DNA from: an uncultured Lachnospiraceae bacterium
GTDB taxonomy: Bacteria > Bacillota > Clostridia > Lachnospirales > Lachnospiraceae
Reading direction: 5' to 3'
Length of the DNA: 8,666 bases
Assembly: GCA_902783735.1 (NCBI GenBank)
Contig: CACZSE010000313.1
Span: 1-8,666, forward strand
The position numbers were made by a program, and so were the translations under genes. Shown piece by piece: positions 5,828 to 8,666 of the stretch (position 1 is its first letter; each line of letters starts with the position of its first letter). The notes under the pieces are model-generated. The model had not been told where the DNA came from. It was given only the letters and a program-made list of their open reading frames with translations, and searched no databases.

Positions 5828-8254
5828 TTATCTGTTCTCATTTACATATATCTGGACTCTGCTCTGGATAACCTTGGCCACACTTTCGGCATCCTTCTGT
5901 CCGTTAAAGTATCCGCCGGTCTCCTCAAGCATGATGTTCAATATACTTTCACTGTAGTTCACAAGCCTGTCGGCAGACTCCAATACTTTGATATAGGAAT
6001 CTATCTCAGCCTGTGTCGGAGGCAGAGCCTTTATTTCTTTATCTCCGATCCAGTATGTCTCATCTATTTCCTCATCCTCTCCCTTTTCATTCTTGTAGGT
6101 CTGAGGTTTTTTCGCCTTTTCACCCTTAGCTTTGAGAGCATTTTTATTTATCGGGAATCCCCAATCAATGCTGTTCTGGAAATCTTCCGAAAGATATGCA
6201 CTGATAAACTTCCACGCTTCATCTTTATTCTCTGAATTCGCACTTATTGCATAAGCAGCATCAAAACCTATGGCATGTCCGCTTCCTTTGCTCGTAGGAA
6301 AGCCGATAAAGCCCAGATCATCGGCAAACATTACATATTTGTAATATCCGATGCTGTCTCTAAAGTCACCAAGATTCAACTGCGAAACCAGAGCCCTGTT
6401 TTCTCTGAATGCTGCCGAAGAATATTCCCAATCCTGATCATCTTCATAATTTATCTCTTCGGGTAAGGTCTTGGCATATTCCAAAAGCTTTATGAATTCG
6501 GGACTGTCAAACTTTGCTTCTCCGGTAGACAGATCTACAAATTCGGACTGGTTGTAGTACATATAGGTTCTCAAAAACTGTTCTCTTGTCATATCCTGGA
6601 ATACGGTTGTTTCGGGGCCGATACTCTTTGCAAGATCCTGCAGTTGTTCAAGAGACATATTCTTATCGCCTACCACGCTCTTCTTACCGACAAGTGTGGA
6701 TACGCTGAAGGACGGTGCCACGCAGTAGAGTTTTCCGTCATAGGTAAATGCATTCAGCACATTTTCCATAAATTGCGAACGATCAAGCGACGGATCCGAA
6801 TCAAAATAATCATTTAAAGGTTCAAATACACCTTTTGCAAAGAAATTGCTGATATCCATGCTGTTGTTGAGCATCATGATATCGGGAAGTGCGCCTGCGA
6901 TCACGTCATCATTCACTACCTTGATGATACTGTCGTAATCATCTCCCGATGCCTCGGCAGAGTAATCTTTAACGACTATCTTACTGGTATCGGAGGTTCT
7001 GTTAAATTTGAGTATGTTTTTCTTGATATCGGTGCCTATATACATACCGCCGATAGTAATGACCTTCTTATCTGCTATGCTTGCGGGATCAACCTTGGTA
7101 AACTTGGCTACAACAAAGCTTCCGCCCTCATCGGAATCGTCATAATATGATCCGAAAAATGTATCAGCAGACTGTTCATAGAAATTGCTTATGCTGTAGC
7201 AGTTTAAGTCTGATGCAATATAGTCAATAAACTTGTGTATCTCTTTGTCTCCGATATCGAAGTAATACATGCCGGTAGAACTTGACAATATCATGTCATG
7301 AGTATTTCCTGCCATTATGCTGTAAGACCACGGATTTACCGGAAGCTCGATAATCTCGCCCTTATTTCCGCTTTCAATATCATAGGAAACCAGCTTGGGA
7401 CTGTCGCCTTCATAAGTAGTAACAACCAGTTTACCGTTTTTCAAAAGAAAAGCAGATCCCCATTCTGCATCGGGGTTGTTGTCACCAATACGTCCCTTCT
7501 TCTGACCGGTCAGATCATACAGATCTATGCCCTTATTTGTCATTAATATAAGCTTATCCTTGTTTACCTGTGCACTGTAGGGATAGAAATAATCTGCCGA
7601 ATCCTCTGATGTAACAGGTACGTTCCACTTCTCATTTCCGTCCTTATCAAGGCACTGAAGTGCGTACTCCTCATGATATACCTGCTGATCGTCATAATAG
7701 TATTTATAATTGAGCATGTAGTAGTTTCCGTTATCATCTACATCAAAATAATTCAGGTAGGAGTTTTCACCATAGTCCTTTACCAGATCACCTTTTTTAC
7801 TGCCGTCGAGTCCGTAAGATGAAATAGTAAGAGTAAGCTTAGGTGCTTCGATATCAGCATCGGAACCGTCAGGCTCACCGGCATCAAAATTGATCTCAGC
7901 CTTTTTTGCATCTGTCTCATCACCTTCCGTCGACACTTCTTCTTCAAGGATACCGACTTCTCCGTCTTCTCCCTCCGAAGCCTCGGGATAATCGTATTTT
8001 GCCTTCGATACATACATGGTATCGTTCTTAATGACTATCCTTCCTATATCGGAAGAATCCTCGATATTGAAGGGTTCATTTTTGTACACATAATTGTTGA
8101 TCTCGGCAATTATGGTCTCAAGGTCCGTGCTTTTTGACGCACCTTTGTCATTTTTCCCGGAAGATGAACCTCCGTTGTTTTTCCCCCCGCATCCTGTCAG
8201 TGCGGTTGCCAGAGCAATGGCACAAAGAACAGTCAAAAGTTTAATCTTTTTCAT
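5828..8254 (-). CDS. Lipoprotein with beta-repeat (propeller-like) domain fused to a family 1 extracellular solute-binding domain
   Basis: The 808-residue product starts with a lipoprotein signal, KKIKLLTVL then LTGC with lipidated C22, and a Gly/Ser/Lys-rich tether to about residue 42. A strongly acidic stretch (88-136) follows the first predicted strand. Residues about 137-395 are a run of short beta strands with phrases such as YGLDG, VDDNGNYYMLNY, LDKDGNEKW, IDLYDLTGQ, LLKNGKLVVTTYEG and LVSYDIESG, the style of a WD40/PQQ-like propeller. Residues about 397-805 read as an ABC-type family 1 solute-binding protein: a first strand KVITIGGMYIG, ALPDIMMLN (455-463), FFAKGVFEPLNDYF (471-484), YDGKLYCVAPSF (505-516), DEAWKFISAYLSEDFQNS (678-695) and a helical C-terminus. 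Solute-binding proteins are normally about 400-450 residues, so this is about twice the usual size. ATG 8254 has AGGAG five bases upstream, and its frame overlaps the preceding gene by 14 bases. No permease or ATPase gene follows it. The ligand is not predictable. Confidence 0.85.
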   Translation of the reverse strand: MKKIKLLTVLCAIALATALTGCGGKNNGGSSSGKNDKGASKSTDLETIIAEINNYVYKNEPFNIEDSSDIGRIVIKNDTMYVSKAKYDYPEASEGEDGEVGILEEEVSTEGDETDAKKAEINFDAGEPDGSDADIEAPKLTLTISSYGLDGSKKGDLVKDYGENSYLNYFDVDDNGNYYMLNYKYYYDDQQVYHEEYALQCLDKDGNEKWNVPVTSEDSADYFYPYSAQVNKDKLILMTNKGIDLYDLTGQKKGRIGDNNPDAEWGSAFLLKNGKLVVTTYEGDSPKLVSYDIESGNKGEIIELPVNPWSYSIMAGNTHDMILSSSTGMYYFDIGDKEIHKFIDYIASDLNCYSISNFYEQSADTFFGSYYDDSDEGGSFVVAKFTKVDPASIADKKVITIGGMYIGTDIKKNILKFNRTSDTSKIVVKDYSAEASGDDYDSIIKVVNDDVIAGALPDIMMLNNSMDISNFFAKGVFEPLNDYFDSDPSLDRSQFMENVLNAFTYDGKLYCVAPSFSVSTLVGKKSVVGDKNMSLEQLQDLAKSIGPETTVFQDMTREQFLRTYMYYNQSEFVDLSTGEAKFDSPEFIKLLEYAKTLPEEINYEDDQDWEYSSAAFRENRALVSQLNLGDFRDSIGYYKYVMFADDLGFIGFPTSKGSGHAIGFDAAYAISANSENKDEAWKFISAYLSEDFQNSIDWGFPINKNALKAKGEKAKKPQTYKNEKGEDEEIDETYWIGDKEIKALPPTQAEIDSYIKVLESADRLVNYSESILNIMLEETGGYFNGQKDAESVAKVIQSRVQIYVNENR

Positions 8255-8666
8255 AATTTCTCCTCTCCTTTTGTTTTTTTATGATAATTATCAGATTATG
8301 CTTTATCTGTTTTTTTATTGTATCAAGTTTCCCCGAAGCGATAAATCTGTATATATCGATCGCTATTATTATCAGATTACATATAACTATGATCGTCACC
8401 CACAGATATACTGTTGAGAAAACATCTTCATAACCACGCGCGATGTTTTCATAGTAAGGAAGTATCATGCCGCCGGTGTTCATGGATCTTATACCTTTAT
8501 CAAAAAGCACATCCATTTCTCTTCGATAATCAAATCTGTAACTGTTCTCTACAATTAGGACTTTTTCCGACATTGTTGAAAACTTTTCATTTATCAGCTT
8601 CAGCGCGAATCCGTCTACCGGCTCCGGAAGAATGACCTCATAGTTATAACCGCCGTAGATGTACCC
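8241..8666 (-). CDS. Unrecognised membrane protein, C-terminal part (truncated by window edge)
   Basis: The minus strand is open from the right edge (8666) to the TAA at 8243-8241, giving the last 141 residues of a longer protein. An ATG at 8573 lies within this frame, but the 31 codons before it are also open and protein-like (YIYGGYNYEVILPEPVDG), so it is internal. About 85 soluble residues, including VLIVENSYRFDYRREM and ILPYYENIARGYEDV, are followed by one strong membrane helix (roughly VYLWVTIIVICNLIIIAIDI) and a lysine- and arginine-rich tail. By the positive-inside rule the tail is cytoplasmic and the preceding part extracytoplasmic. I do not recognise the family. A transporter permease or a surface anchor is possible but unsupported. 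It overlaps the lipoprotein start by 14 bases and both are on the same strand, so the two are probably co-transcribed and work together at the membrane. Confidence 0.75.
   Translation of the reverse strand, partial: GYIYGGYNYEVILPEPVDGFALKLINEKFSTMSEKVLIVENSYRFDYRREMDVLFDKGIRSMNTGGMILPYYENIARGYEDVFSTVYLWVTIIVICNLIIIAIDIYRFIASGKLDTIKKQIKHNLIIIIKKQKERRNYEKD

Noticed and set aside
8287..8378. 12-base direct repeat ATTATCAGATTA (8287-8298 and 8367-8378) and palindrome TGATAATTATCA (8282-8293)
   Set aside because: Both copies are inside the membrane protein frame and encode Asn-Leu-Ile-Ile in hydrophobic segments; codon repetition explains them.
1..8666. Mobile elements, CRISPR arrays, tRNA or rRNA genes
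   Set aside because: I saw no transposase or integrase motifs, no spaced direct repeats and no tRNA or rRNA-like segments on either strand.

Overview
The window looks like chromosomal DNA of an anaerobic Firmicute, most likely a member of the Lachnospiraceae (Butyrivibrio/Roseburia-like). The grounds are moderate-to-low GC, heavy use of ATA isoleucine codons, strong GGAGG-type ribosome binding sites, a meso-diaminopimelate-type MurE with DapF, a FIST-domain sensor, a membrane HD-GYP protein and a large lipoprotein that fuses a repeat-rich domain to a solute-binding domain. This placement is inference from content. No phage, transposon, CRISPR, tRNA or rRNA signal was seen.

Layout from left to right. 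(1) Positions 1-666 on the minus strand hold the first 222 codons of a FIST-domain signalling protein, truncated by the window edge. Its leader (667-791) has a hairpin next to the ribosome binding site and a weak sigma-28-like promoter candidate. (2) Positions 805-4380 on the minus strand are a compact three-gene operon transcribed right to left: a Cys/Met-metabolism PLP enzyme, dapF and murE. It starts at a good sigma-A promoter (4465-4493) and ends at an intrinsic terminator that overlaps the murE stop codon. (3) A divergent intergenic region (4381-4591) carries promoters for both directions. (4) Positions 4592-5767 on the plus strand encode a two-TM HD-GYP protein whose extracytoplasmic part resembles a family 2 carbohydrate-binding module. 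(5) A bidirectional terminator (5766-5810) separates it from the convergent gene. (6) Positions 5828-8254 on the minus strand encode an 808-residue lipoprotein with a beta-repeat (propeller-like) N-terminal half and a family 1 extracellular solute-binding C-terminal half. (7) Positions 8241-8666 on the minus strand are the C-terminal end of a membrane protein whose frame overlaps the lipoprotein start by 14 bases, so the two are probably co-translated.

How the genes fit together. DapF makes meso-diaminopimelate and MurE adds it to UDP-MurNAc-L-Ala-D-Glu, so the central operon serves peptidoglycan precursor synthesis, with a sulfur amino acid enzyme in front. The HD-GYP protein would degrade cyclic di-GMP, possibly in response to a polysaccharide at the cell surface. 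The FIST protein is a second signalling component whose output domain lies outside the window. The lipoprotein and its upstream membrane partner form a separate surface system with no transporter ATPase visible here.

There is no gene-free stretch longer than about 300 bases. The most unusual points are the CBM2-like sensor on an HD-GYP protein, the repeat/solute-binding fusion lipoprotein coupled to an unrecognised membrane protein, and the divergent MurE encoded with a Cys/Met PLP enzyme.
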